Source of the DNA: WVWN01 sp964563535
GTDB taxonomy: Bacteria > RBG-13-66-14 > B26-G2 > WVWN01
Direction: 5' to 3'
Assembly (NCBI GenBank): GCA_964563535.1
Contig: CAZLXP010000026.1
Coordinates: 1 to 28,119 of the forward strand
Length of the DNA: 28,119 nucleotides
A program made the position numbers and the translations under genes. Below are positions 15,380 through 22,938 of this stretch, piece by piece. Within the stretch, counting starts at the first letter, position 1. The number at the start of each line of letters is the position of its first letter. The notes under the pieces were generated by a model. It was not told where the DNA came from. It ran no database searches and was given only the letters and a program-made list of their open reading frames with translations.

Positions 15380-15808
15380 ATGGGTAAACTTTTCTTTACG
15401 ATTTCCACGGTAGCGGTTTGTTTGGCGTTATGGGCGTGCGGCCCGAAAACGAAGCCGCCGGTTACCGGCGCGGACCTGGTCGCGACGGCCGTGGCGGCGC
15501 ATTACGTGGTTAACGTCGACGACGTAAAGAAGGTCGACGGCCGTTACGAATGGACCGTAAGCGCGGTCAACGGTTCCGGCTACGCGTGGCAAGGGACATT
15601 CTACGTAAAATTGGTGGACGCCGAGGACAAAATAGTCGAGAGCCACGATTTCAAGGTAGAAGAGATGGTACCCCCCGGCGGAAAGACGACGGGCCTGAAA
15701 TTTACTTCCAAGTACGCGCCCTCGGAAATGGGCGGCAACGTGGCTTCGTTGAAGGCCGAAGTAGACGTTGCCGATTATAAGGAGCCGTCGGCGGGCGCGT
15801 CCCGGTAA
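15380..15808 (+). CDS. small lipoprotein, FxLYD-like beta domain
   Basis: The 142-residue product has a lipoprotein signal peptide ending in ALWAC (Cys20); Trp at -2 is unusual but the rest fits. The mature part (about 30-135) is a single beta-sandwich: YEWTVSAVNGSGYAWQGTFYVKLVDAEDKIVESHDFKVEEMVPPGGKT, resembling FxLYD-type domains that form extracellular Ig-like folds. GGAGG stands seven bases before ATG. It lies 32 bases after the SppA fusion and is likely co-transcribed, which makes it a candidate partner at the envelope. No enzymatic motif is seen. Confidence 0.82.
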   Translation: MGKLFFTISTVAVCLALWACGPKTKPPVTGADLVATAVAAHYVVNVDDVKKVDGRYEWTVSAVNGSGYAWQGTFYVKLVDAEDKIVESHDFKVEEMVPPGGKTTGLKFTSKYAPSEMGGNVASLKAEVDVADYKEPSAGASR

Positions 15809-15809
15809 A

Positions 15810-15836
15810 ACCGCCCTCGGCGTTCGCGCCGGTGGT
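15810..15836 (+). terminator. hairpin with UUCG loop, possible weak terminator
   Basis: CGGCG (15818-15822), TTCG, CGCCG (15827-15831) form a stem capped by a UUCG tetraloop, extended by ACC/GGT at the base after a mismatch. No T tract follows, so it may stabilise the mRNA end or terminate only weakly. Confidence 0.4.
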
Positions 15837-15910
15837 TCGTTAAGCTTCCAAAATAACCTCACGGGAACGGCGGCTTTCGCCGATAAGTTGTGGCGTCTGC
15901 GGCGCCGCGG

Positions 15911-15930
15911 CTGCGCTAAGGCTAGCGCAG
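15911..15930 (+). other. perfect 8-bp hairpin in intergenic leader
   Basis: CTGCGCTA (15911-15918) pairs exactly with TAGCGCAG (15923-15930) around a four-base loop. No T tract follows. It lies in the 177-base gap before the FAD oxidoreductase, after another GC hairpin at 15868-15882. Confidence 0.5.
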
Positions 15931-15966
15931 TCGGTGCGGCCTCGCGACGTGGACGGGCGGGAAAAA

Positions 15967-15993
15967 ATGAAATTCGAATTCGAGGATGTATAA
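15967..15993 (+). CDS. candidate 8-codon leader ORF
   Basis: ATG at 15967 opens MKFEFEDV and stops at 15991-15993, overlapping the oxidoreductase start by eight bases. A GGGCGGG run precedes it. Translational coupling is possible because the oxidoreductase ATG has only a GAGG directly adjoining it, which is too close to act as its ribosome site. A peptide this short could be chance. Confidence 0.25.
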   Translation: MKFEFEDV

Positions 15994-17407
15994 AAGCGTA
16001 ATCGTTATAGGCGCGGGGCCGGCGGGCTTGGCCGCGGCGGACCGACTGGCGGCCGCCGGCCTCGACGTCTTGGTTCTCGAAGCGCAGGACCGAGTCGGCG
16101 GCCTGTGCCGGACGGTGTCTTTCGCGGGCGCGACGTTCGACCTCGGCGGCCACCGCTTTTTTACGCGGGACGAGGAGGTACGAAAATACGTCTTCGAGCT
16201 GATGGGCGACGGCCTCGAGCTCAGGCGCCGTAAAAGTACCATCCGTCTTTGGGGGAAAGATTTTGCGTACCCGCTCGATTTTAAAAACTTGTTGTTCAGG
16301 ATGAACCCGCTTACGGCCGCTCGAGCCGGCGCCGATTATCTTTGGGCCGGGGCGCGCCAAAAGTTAGCGCCTCGCGCGGACGTGTCCTTCGAGGATTGGG
16401 TAGTCAACCGATTCGGGCGGACCCTTTACCGGATTTATTTCGGCCCTTATACCGCGAAACTGTGGGGCCGCTCGCCGTCGGAGATATCGGCGGACTGGGC
16501 GGCGCAGCGCATATCGCTTTTAAACCTGTGGGACGTGTTATTGTTATTGTTAAAGGTGAAGAAAGAACAGCCGAAGACGTACGCTACCGAGTTCCATTAT
16601 CCCCGGGGGGGCATAGGCCGGATGTACGAGGTTTTGGCGGCGCGGGCGCGGGCGGCGGGGGCCGAAATCAGATTGAACGCGGAAGTAGTCGAAGTGCGGC
16701 GGGAAGGCGGCCGCGTAACGGGCGTCGCCTTTCGCCGGGAAAGCCGCGAAGAATTCGAGAGCGCCGACTTCGTAATATCCACGGCTCCGCTGCCGCGGCT
16801 GGCCGAGATGGTCCGTCCCCCCGCCGGCGAAGACGTTGTGGGCGCGGCCCGGCGCATGGCTTTTCGGGGCCTGAGGTTTCTGAACCTGGTAGTGAACCGG
16901 CCCGCCGTTACGGATAATACGTGGATCTACGTCCCCGAACCGGCCTATTTCTTCTTCCGCATCCAGGACCTGCGCAACTGGTCGCCGTCGTTGTGTCCTC
17001 CCGGCAAGTCGGCCTTGGAGCTCGAGATATCTTGCGACGCCGGCGATGAAAAATGGCGCATGTCCGACGAGGAAGTGAAAGGCGTTTGCCTGGCCGACTT
17101 AGCCGCCATGGGCTTGGACGTGGCGGCGGACGTCGAGGCCTACGGCAGCTCGTTCAGCGAGTATTCGTACCCGATTTATGACCTCGACTACAGAGCGAAA
17201 CTTAAGGCCGTTTTGGGGTTCGTGTGGCCCTTGGAGAATTCGTTGACCATAGGCCGGGGGGGCCTTTTCCGTTACAACAATATGGACCATTCCATAAAAA
17301 TGGGTCTGTTGGCGGCGCGGCACGTCGCCCGCGGCGAGAGTCGCGACGCTATCCTGGATATCGCCAAGGGGCAATCGGTTTTTGAAGCCCCGCACAAAAG
17401 GTATTGA
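15986..17407 (+). CDS. FAD-dependent oxidoreductase, UDP-galactopyranose-mutase/protoporphyrinogen-oxidase-like
   Basis: The 473-residue product begins with a Rossmann dinucleotide motif (VIVIGAGPAGLAAADRLAAAG), then VLEAQDRVGGLCRT and FDLGGHRFF, which are typical FAD contacts of the amine oxidase/UGM-like superfamily (COG1232). A middle cap domain contains FEDWVVNRFGRTLYRIYFGPYTAKLWG, and the C-terminal FAD segment is NSLTIGRGGLFRYNNMDHSIKMGLLAARHV. Close relatives lie in polysaccharide loci and are often annotated as protoporphyrinogen oxidase by default. No haem genes are near, while a sugar transferase is downstream, so a role in sugar-nucleotide or glycolipid metabolism is more likely. 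The exact substrate is unknown. Confidence 0.85.
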   Translation: MYKSVIVIGAGPAGLAAADRLAAAGLDVLVLEAQDRVGGLCRTVSFAGATFDLGGHRFFTRDEEVRKYVFELMGDGLELRRRKSTIRLWGKDFAYPLDFKNLLFRMNPLTAARAGADYLWAGARQKLAPRADVSFEDWVVNRFGRTLYRIYFGPYTAKLWGRSPSEISADWAAQRISLLNLWDVLLLLLKVKKEQPKTYATEFHYPRGGIGRMYEVLAARARAAGAEIRLNAEVVEVRREGGRVTGVAFRRESREEFESADFVISTAPLPRLAEMVRPPAGEDVVGAARRMAFRGLRFLNLVVNRPAVTDNTWIYVPEPAYFFFRIQDLRNWSPSLCPPGKSALELEISCDAGDEKWRMSDEEVKGVCLADLAAMGLDVAADVEAYGSSFSEYSYPIYDLDYRAKLKAVLGFVWPLENSLTIGRGGLFRYNNMDHSIKMGLLAARHVARGESRDAILDIAKGQSVFEAPHKRY

Positions 17408-17448
17408 ACGCGTAGGGCGCTTCTGGATTCTAATTAGTTTCGCTTGCT

Positions 17449-17478
17449 TTGTCAAAGGCCGTGTCATAAAATTAAAAT
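17449..17478 (+). promoter_or_regulatory. promoter for the 1270-residue protein gene
   Basis: TTGTCA (17449-17454, five of six) and TAAAAT (17473-17478, five of six) are 18 bases apart in a short AT-rich stretch, about 40 bases before GTG 17519. Confidence 0.6.
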
Positions 17479-17518
17479 TAGTATAGCGGCACTTGGACAA
17501 GTGGTGTGAAACACGAAC

Positions 17519-20500
17519 GTGAAGAGCGGCGCAAAAATAATTTGTTTTTTAGGGTCCGTATTCGCCGCGGCGCCGGCCGTCGGCGTCTCGGACGATTTTT
17601 TGGGCGTGGCCGACGTAGCGGATGCGCCGGCGGCGTTGGCCGCGGCGACCGCCGCCGGCCGGTGGGGCCGCGCCGGTTGGTTGGCGATGGTCTATACCGG
17701 CGACGAAGTGCAGGCGCGGCGGTTCTTCGCCCGGGCGCTGGCGGCCGACGGTGACGACGCCGCGGCGCTGGAGGGTATCGCCTGGCTCGATTTTACGCAG
17801 GGGCGTATTGACGCCGCTTTCGACCGCTGGCGGCGCTATCTCGAGCTCTGTCCGGGCGGCGACGCCGCGGCGGCGCTCATCGCGACGTTGAGGTTTTTCG
17901 ACGGCGTCGTCCCGACGTACGCCGCGGCGCCCGATTTCTTACTCGAGTTGGCCGCTCGGCCCGAGTGCCCCGCGGCCACAAGGGACGCCGCGCGCCGCGC
18001 GGCCGAGCCGCTTTTTCAACAATCGGGCCGGTGGGAGGACGCCGCGACGCTGGCTCGAGAACAGGGGTACGTGAGCAATTTCGCCGTTAGCGGCATTTTC
18101 AATAAACACGGTTTGGCGGACGTCGATTACGCCTTCGAACCCGAGCAGAATTTGACGGCGAAACCTCCGGTCACGTCGGGGGAGGAAATATGGCGCCCGG
18201 TGGAAGGCCGATGCGGCCGGATTGACGTCGGTGGCGCCTTAGGTTTTAACGCCGGGGCGGCGTACGCGACGGCGGTTTTCGAACTGCCGCCCGGAGAGTA
18301 TTGGCTCGAGGTTCAAAGCGACGACTGGTTCCGGGCCTTCCTCGGCGGCGTCGAGGTCGCAACAAATCATCCCGCGGCCGGCCCGAGCCGTTCCCTCCAC
18401 CGCGGCAGGTTCAAAACCGCGGGCGGGCGCCAGCGGCTATTGATTAAAATTCTTAAAAATAACGACGCGATTTTCAATACCGACGGCGAGTGGGCCTTTA
18501 AGGCGAGGTTTTTGACGACGGCGGATCTCCGGCCGGTAGCGATTACGCCGCAAGACGACGATTATAGCGAAGGGGGGGCGGCGGCCGTGCCCGCCGGGGA
18601 TGAGGCGGGGCCGGCGGCGCCGGGTACTATGGCGCGCTTTTACCGCGCCCTCGATTATTTCGCCGCTGGCGCGTACGAGGAAGGTGTGGACGTAATCGAC
18701 GGCGTCGCGGCCGCGGCGCCCTCGTGCGTGCTCTTCCACGTCGGCGGCGCTTACGGTCGGATACTCGCCGGCGGCGAGTATAACTTGGCCGATGCCAAGT
18801 CGCAGCTGCGCCGCGCTCGCGCCGAGGACCCGGCCTGCGTCGTAGCCACCGAAGAACTAGCCGTCTTCGCTTCGTACGAGGGAAAGTGGGAGGAGGCGGT
18901 CGATTATTACCGCGAATCGCTACGGGGAGAGCCGTCGTACGTCTCGTCGATCTGCGGCTTGGCGGACATCGCCGCCCGGGAGGGTTGGGAAGGCGAGCTT
19001 TTGCGTCAGGCCGAAAAGGCGTTGGCGCTTAACCCCGCCGCCCACCGGGCGTTATTGCAACTCGGCGATTTCTATTACGACAACGACAACACCGCCCAGG
19101 CGGTCGAATTTTACGAGAAATACGTAGCGGCTAAGGCCGACGACGCCTACGTGCGCGCCAAACTCGCGGAGGCGTACCTATTCTTGGACGAGCCCGACAA
19201 AGCGGCGGCGCAGTACGAGGCTATTTTTAAGTTCGATCCCTACAACGAAGACGCGTATTTGGGGATGGCTGACCTGGCGGCCCGGCGCCAAGACGAGGCC
19301 GCGGCACTCGAGTGGTTCGCCAAGGGGGCGTCGGCGTTGCCGCGGTCGGCGGAGATAAGGCGCCAGTGGGGTTATTACTTGTGCGGCCAGGGCGCCCGCG
19401 AGAGAGGGTGCGCCGTTTTGCGCGAAGCCCTGGCGTTGGACGTAAGCGATTACCGCACGCGGCACTACCTGGAGCGGGAAGGCGCCCTCCGGCCCGACGC
19501 GGTGACGGCGGCGTTTTCGATTGACGCGGACGACGTATTGGCGAAGGCGGTAGAAGGCGCGGATTACCCTCACGCCGACGCCGCGATGCTCCTCGACCAG
19601 TCGGTGGTTTATTTGAATAACGATTTTACCTTTCGGGAAGCCAACCATAACCTCATAAAGGTAATGAACGACGCCGGGCGCGAGCGCTGGGGCGAGATAA
19701 CGGTGATGGCGGACGCCGGCACCGAAATCGTCCAGGCGCGAACCCACGCGGCCGGGGGCGACGTGGTGGACGCGGTCTCGGTCAAGGATTCGAACGGTTA
19801 TAAAGTCATATCGATGGAGCGGGTGATTCCGGGCGCCGTCTTAGAGGTAGCTTACGACCTCAATATCAATAAACGCATGATTTTTAATCTCTTCCAGTAT
19901 TATTCGCAACCGTTCTATATGGCGGAGTCGGCGGAGGCGCTGCTGTGGACGCGCTTCGCGGCGGTGGTCGGCGACGATTTTCCGGCTAAGGACCGTTTGC
20001 GCCTCGACGTGGGGAACCAACGCTTAAAGGCGAGGCGCATCCGCGGCGACGGCCGCACCGCCTACTTGTTCGAACGGCGCGACGTTCCCGCGATCGTCGA
20101 GGAACCGATGATGCCGTCGAAAGACGCGTTTGCGCCGTACGTCCGCGTTACGACCATATCGGACGTCGATACGTTGGCGGAGTGGTACCGCGGCGAATTA
20201 TTCGGGAAGTTCGGCGTCGACGACTTCCTGAGGACGCGGCTGGGGGCGATAGAATTACCCGCGGGCGACGACGCGGCGCGTGCGGCCGCGGTTTACTATT
20301 ACGTTTTGCGCGAGGTCGAGAGTTCGGGCGGCAGCGTATTTTATCCGGCGCCCGCGCGCCTTACGGCTTTTCGCGGCCGAGGGCGCACGGTGGACCGGGC
20401 CATACTTATCGTGGCGTTGTGCCGCGAGCTCGGCATCCCCGCGAAGCTCGCGTTAGTAGGAACCGGCGGTTCGAAGACCGAGTGGGACGTAGTCACGCCG

Positions 20501-21331
20501 GAGATATTCGATACCGTTTTGGTCTACTTCCCCACCCTCGGGCCCGAGGGGAGGTACGCCGACCCGTTGCTTGATACGTTCGCGTTCGGAGACGTGTGGA
20601 CCGCGGCGTACGGTAAACCGGCGCTCATCGTGGATGACGAGGGGTTCGAGATAGGCCGCGTACCGGCCGCGCCGTTCGAGAAAGACAGCATCGGTTTGGA
20701 TTTGGACCTCGAGCTGGAGTGGGGCGGCGGGGCGAAGTTTAAGGGGCGTCGTACGTATCGCGGCCTGCGGGGTGCATACCGCGAAAGTTTTACCAATCCC
20801 GAGGACCAGGAGGCGAACGTCGAAATAAGTCTGTCGCAGATATTCGCCGCGGCGACGATTGACGATTATAGTTTCGATAATCTCCAAAACCTGGCCGGCG
20901 AATTCGCGTTGAATTTCGAAGGGCGGGTGCCCAATTTCGCTCGCGTGCGGGGCGATAATTTGGCGGTGCGCGTCGTGCCGTACGAACTTACGTTGGCCAA
21001 GGTCTTCATAAGCGCCGAGAGTAGACGTTATCCGTTGCGCATCGAGAGGCCGGAGGCGTGGATCGACGACGTCCGCATAAAGGTTCCCGGCGGTTACGGC
21101 GCGCAATGGGTCCCGCGAGATATTTTTTTAAAGGGGCCCAAGTCCCAGTACTCGCTCGAGACGGGCGTCGCCGACGGCACGGTAACCATCAAACGCCGCC
21201 TCTTTATAGACCAGGGCGACATGTCGCCCGGCGACTACAAGAAATTCGTAAAATTCTGCCGGGAGGTCGACGGGCTCGAGAAAAGGGAAATAATACTGGC
21301 GCCGACGCCCCTGGATAAGGCGCAGAGGTGA
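17519..21331 (+). CDS. secreted TPR / PA14-like / DUF3857 / transglutaminase-fold protein, catalytic residues lost
   Basis: The 1270-residue product starts at GTG 17519, the first start after an in-frame stop. N-terminal signal peptide (1-22), TPR-like helices (about 50-170), then a beta-sandwich (about 225-335, with LPPGEYWLEVQSDDWFRAFLGGVEV) resembling PA14. A second TPR block (about 370-660) has AVEFYEKYVAAKADDAYVRAKLAEAYLF-type repeats. A DUF3857 domain (about 680-850) and a transglutaminase-like core (about 905-1050) follow, and then a beta-rich tail. In this family the core carries GDCKDKA and FNH; here these read GRTVDRA (Thr957 for Cys) and FDT (Thr999 for His). Only Asp1015 remains. 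It is therefore probably a binding scaffold at the cell surface, not an enzyme. Its neighbours suggest glycan export or envelope assembly. Confidence 0.88.
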   Translation: MKSGAKIICFLGSVFAAAPAVGVSDDFLGVADVADAPAALAAATAAGRWGRAGWLAMVYTGDEVQARRFFARALAADGDDAAALEGIAWLDFTQGRIDAAFDRWRRYLELCPGGDAAAALIATLRFFDGVVPTYAAAPDFLLELAARPECPAATRDAARRAAEPLFQQSGRWEDAATLAREQGYVSNFAVSGIFNKHGLADVDYAFEPEQNLTAKPPVTSGEEIWRPVEGRCGRIDVGGALGFNAGAAYATAVFELPPGEYWLEVQSDDWFRAFLGGVEVATNHPAAGPSRSLHRGRFKTAGGRQRLLIKILKNNDAIFNTDGEWAFKARFLTTADLRPVAITPQDDDYSEGGAAAVPAGDEAGPAAPGTMARFYRALDYFAAGAYEEGVDVIDGVAAAAPSCVLFHVGGAYGRILAGGEYNLADAKSQLRRARAEDPACVVATEELAVFASYEGKWEEAVDYYRESLRGEPSYVSSICGLADIAAREGWEGELLRQAEKALALNPAAHRALLQLGDFYYDNDNTAQAVEFYEKYVAAKADDAYVRAKLAEAYLFLDEPDKAAAQYEAIFKFDPYNEDAYLGMADLAARRQDEAAALEWFAKGASALPRSAEIRRQWGYYLCGQGARERGCAVLREALALDVSDYRTRHYLEREGALRPDAVTAAFSIDADDVLAKAVEGADYPHADAAMLLDQSVVYLNNDFTFREANHNLIKVMNDAGRERWGEITVMADAGTEIVQARTHAAGGDVVDAVSVKDSNGYKVISMERVIPGAVLEVAYDLNINKRMIFNLFQYYSQPFYMAESAEALLWTRFAAVVGDDFPAKDRLRLDVGNQRLKARRIRGDGRTAYLFERRDVPAIVEEPMMPSKDAFAPYVRVTTISDVDTLAEWYRGELFGKFGVDDFLRTRLGAIELPAGDDAARAAAVYYYVLREVESSGGSVFYPAPARLTAFRGRGRTVDRAILIVALCRELGIPAKLALVGTGGSKTEWDVVTPEIFDTVLVYFPTLGPEGRYADPLLDTFAFGDVWTAAYGKPALIVDDEGFEIGRVPAAPFEKDSIGLDLDLELEWGGGAKFKGRRTYRGLRGAYRESFTNPEDQEANVEISLSQIFAAATIDDYSFDNLQNLAGEFALNFEGRVPNFARVRGDNLAVRVVPYELTLAKVFISAESRRYPLRIERPEAWIDDVRIKVPGGYGAQWVPRDIFLKGPKSQYSLETGVADGTVTIKRRLFIDQGDMSPGDYKKFVKFCREVDGLEKREIILAPTPLDKAQR
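21325..21330 (+). promoter_or_regulatory. ribosome binding site supporting the TTG start at 21336
   Basis: GAGGTG overlaps the stop of the upstream gene and ends five bases before TTG 21336. No ATG or GTG with a comparable site would keep the first membrane helix. Confidence 0.55.
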
Positions 21332-21335
21332 AATT

Positions 21336-22706
21336 TTGACCTTTACCTTTATACTACTTTTACTGGATGCCCTGGTGATAGTCGTCGCGTTCGTGGGGGC
21401 GTACTTCTTTAGGTTCAACTTGTTGCCGATGTTGCCGGGCATAGGCCGGCCCCCGTTCGAACCGTACTTGTATCCGCTGCCGGTTGTAATCGTACTCTGG
21501 GTTATAGTACTGAAGGCGTTGGGCCTTTACGGGCGTCGCGGCAGGAATTTCGGCTGGGATACCGTTTTCGCGTTGTTGGGCGCCGTACTGTTAGGGTTGG
21601 TTTTCCTGGGGGCCGTCGGTTTTGTTTACCGGGGGTTCTCTTATTCGCGTTTGGTTCTGGCCGTGGCCGCGGCCTTCGCCTTTGTGGGAATGTCCGCGGC
21701 GCGCGCGGGGGCCGTATATTTCCGGGGGTATCTGTTGAGGAGGGGCGTGGGCGCGAAGAGGACCCTCGTCGTCGGCACGTCGGCGGCGGCGAACGAGCTC
21801 TGCCGAAGGTTGCTGAACGCCCCGGCGAGCGATTATTTCCTGGTGGGCGTAATTCGGGCCGGCGAAGGCGAGCCGGAGGAAGCTTGTAAGGTGCTGGGCG
21901 ACCTCGGCGATTTCTTCGACGTCCTCACCCGCGACAAGATAGGCGTCGTGTTTTTCGGCGGCGACATCCCGGACCAGGTGCTGTTAGACCTGGTTCTGGA
22001 GTGCGATCTCAAAGGGGTGGAGGTCCGCATTTTGCCGTCGACGGTTGAGCTGATGGCGTCGAAGATCTACGCGGAAGAAGCGTTGGGGGTTCCCGTCTTT
22101 GCGTTACGGCAATTCCGTTTGACGGGATTCAATCGCTTCGTGAAACGCGCCATGGACGTGGCGTGCGCCGCGTTTTTGTTGCTGGTGTTTGCGCCGGCGT
22201 CGGCGTTAATAGTTTTGATTATAAAATTGACGTCGCCCGGACCGGTCTTATACCGGCAGGTGCGCGTAGGCCAGGACGGCCGGACGTTCGAGTTGACGAA
22301 GTTCCGCTCGATGCGACCGGACGCCGAAGCGGAGACGGGGCCGATATTCGCCCGCGCCAACGACGCGCGCGTGACCCTTTTCGGCAGGTTCCTGAGGCGC
22401 ACGTCGCTCGACGAAGTCCCCCAACTTCTAAACGTTCTCAAGGGCGATATGTCCATCGTCGGGCCGAGGCCTGAACGGCCGTATTTCGTTGAGAAGTTCG
22501 CGTCCGACGTCCCGCGTTACGTCGAGCGGCACAAGGTCAAGTCCGGCATGACCGGGTGGGCGCAAGTCCACGGCCTCCGCGGGAACACGTCCATCGCCCG
22601 GCGGGTAGAGTACGATTTGTATTATATAGAAAATTGGTCCCTCCTTTTCGACCTTAAAATAATACTCCGGACCCTTGCTCAGGTAATAAGTGGCAAAGGC
22701 CAATGA
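21336..22706 (+). CDS. undecaprenyl-phosphate sugar-1-phosphate transferase (polyprenyl, WbaP/WcaJ type)
   Basis: The 456-residue membrane enzyme starts exopolysaccharide or O-antigen repeat units by moving a hexose-1-phosphate to undecaprenyl phosphate. Four N-terminal helices (about 3-24, 45-66, 75-98 and 104-127) are followed by a CoA-binding-3/Rossmann-like domain (TLVVGTSAAANELCRRLL), and a re-entrant helix (about 270-295) begins the PF02397 catalytic domain. It has KRAMDVACAAFLL, SPGPVLYRQVRVG, FELTKFRSM, RRTSLDEVPQLLNVLKGDMSIVGPRPE and YYIENWSLLFDLKIILRTL. The Asp-Glu pair of SLDEVPQ is the catalytic centre. The start overlaps the preceding stop region (4-base gap), so it is coupled to the 1270-residue protein. 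Confidence 0.95.
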   Translation: MTFTFILLLLDALVIVVAFVGAYFFRFNLLPMLPGIGRPPFEPYLYPLPVVIVLWVIVLKALGLYGRRGRNFGWDTVFALLGAVLLGLVFLGAVGFVYRGFSYSRLVLAVAAAFAFVGMSAARAGAVYFRGYLLRRGVGAKRTLVVGTSAAANELCRRLLNAPASDYFLVGVIRAGEGEPEEACKVLGDLGDFFDVLTRDKIGVVFFGGDIPDQVLLDLVLECDLKGVEVRILPSTVELMASKIYAEEALGVPVFALRQFRLTGFNRFVKRAMDVACAAFLLLVFAPASALIVLIIKLTSPGPVLYRQVRVGQDGRTFELTKFRSMRPDAEAETGPIFARANDARVTLFGRFLRRTSLDEVPQLLNVLKGDMSIVGPRPERPYFVEKFASDVPRYVERHKVKSGMTGWAQVHGLRGNTSIARRVEYDLYYIENWSLLFDLKIILRTLAQVISGKGQ

Positions 22707-22728
22707 AACGGGGATTAAGACGGCTGGT

Positions 22729-22816
22729 GTAGTGCCCATTCCCGACTATTACGTTTTTTCTAGGGTTTTTACATTTTCTGACCGTCCGCCTTGGAGGCGG
22801 CATAGCGTAGTGCCCA
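22729..22816 (+). repeat. 10-base direct repeat in the gap before lepA
   Basis: GTAGTGCCCA occurs at 22729-22738 and again at 22807-22816, 78 bases apart. Between them is a T-rich stretch and a hairpin with CCGCCT/AGGCGG arms and a TGG loop. Purpose unknown. Confidence 0.6.
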
Positions 22817-22846
22817 ATAACAAAGACGTTGATTCCTAATGCCGGC

Positions 22847-22869
22847 GCCGCTCGCGTCGCGCGAGCGGC
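22847..22869 (+). terminator. perfect 10-bp GC hairpin, possible terminator
   Basis: GCCGCTCGCG (22847-22856) pairs exactly with CGCGAGCGGC (22860-22869) around TCG. The following bases are CTTGCCC, so there is no real T tract. It may end the surface-polysaccharide transcript in a factor-dependent way or act before lepA. Confidence 0.45.
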
Positions 22870-22904
22870 CTTGCCCTATTAAAACGGTCGTCCTGTTATT
22901 TCGA

Positions 22905-22910
22905 TATAAT
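22905..22910 (+). promoter_or_regulatory. -10 box for lepA
   Basis: A perfect TATAAT lies 28 bases upstream of the lepA ATG. No convincing -35 box is found at 16-18 bases. No Shine-Dalgarno sequence precedes ATG 22939. Confidence 0.45.
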
Positions 22911-22938
22911 ACCGTCACGCGATTTTACGCGTTACATT

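Noticed and set aside
15428..16360. 310-codon minus-strand frame across the lipoprotein and the oxidoreductase
   Set aside because: Arg-rich composition without any family motif, opposite to two well-supported genes; it reflects the high GC at third positions.
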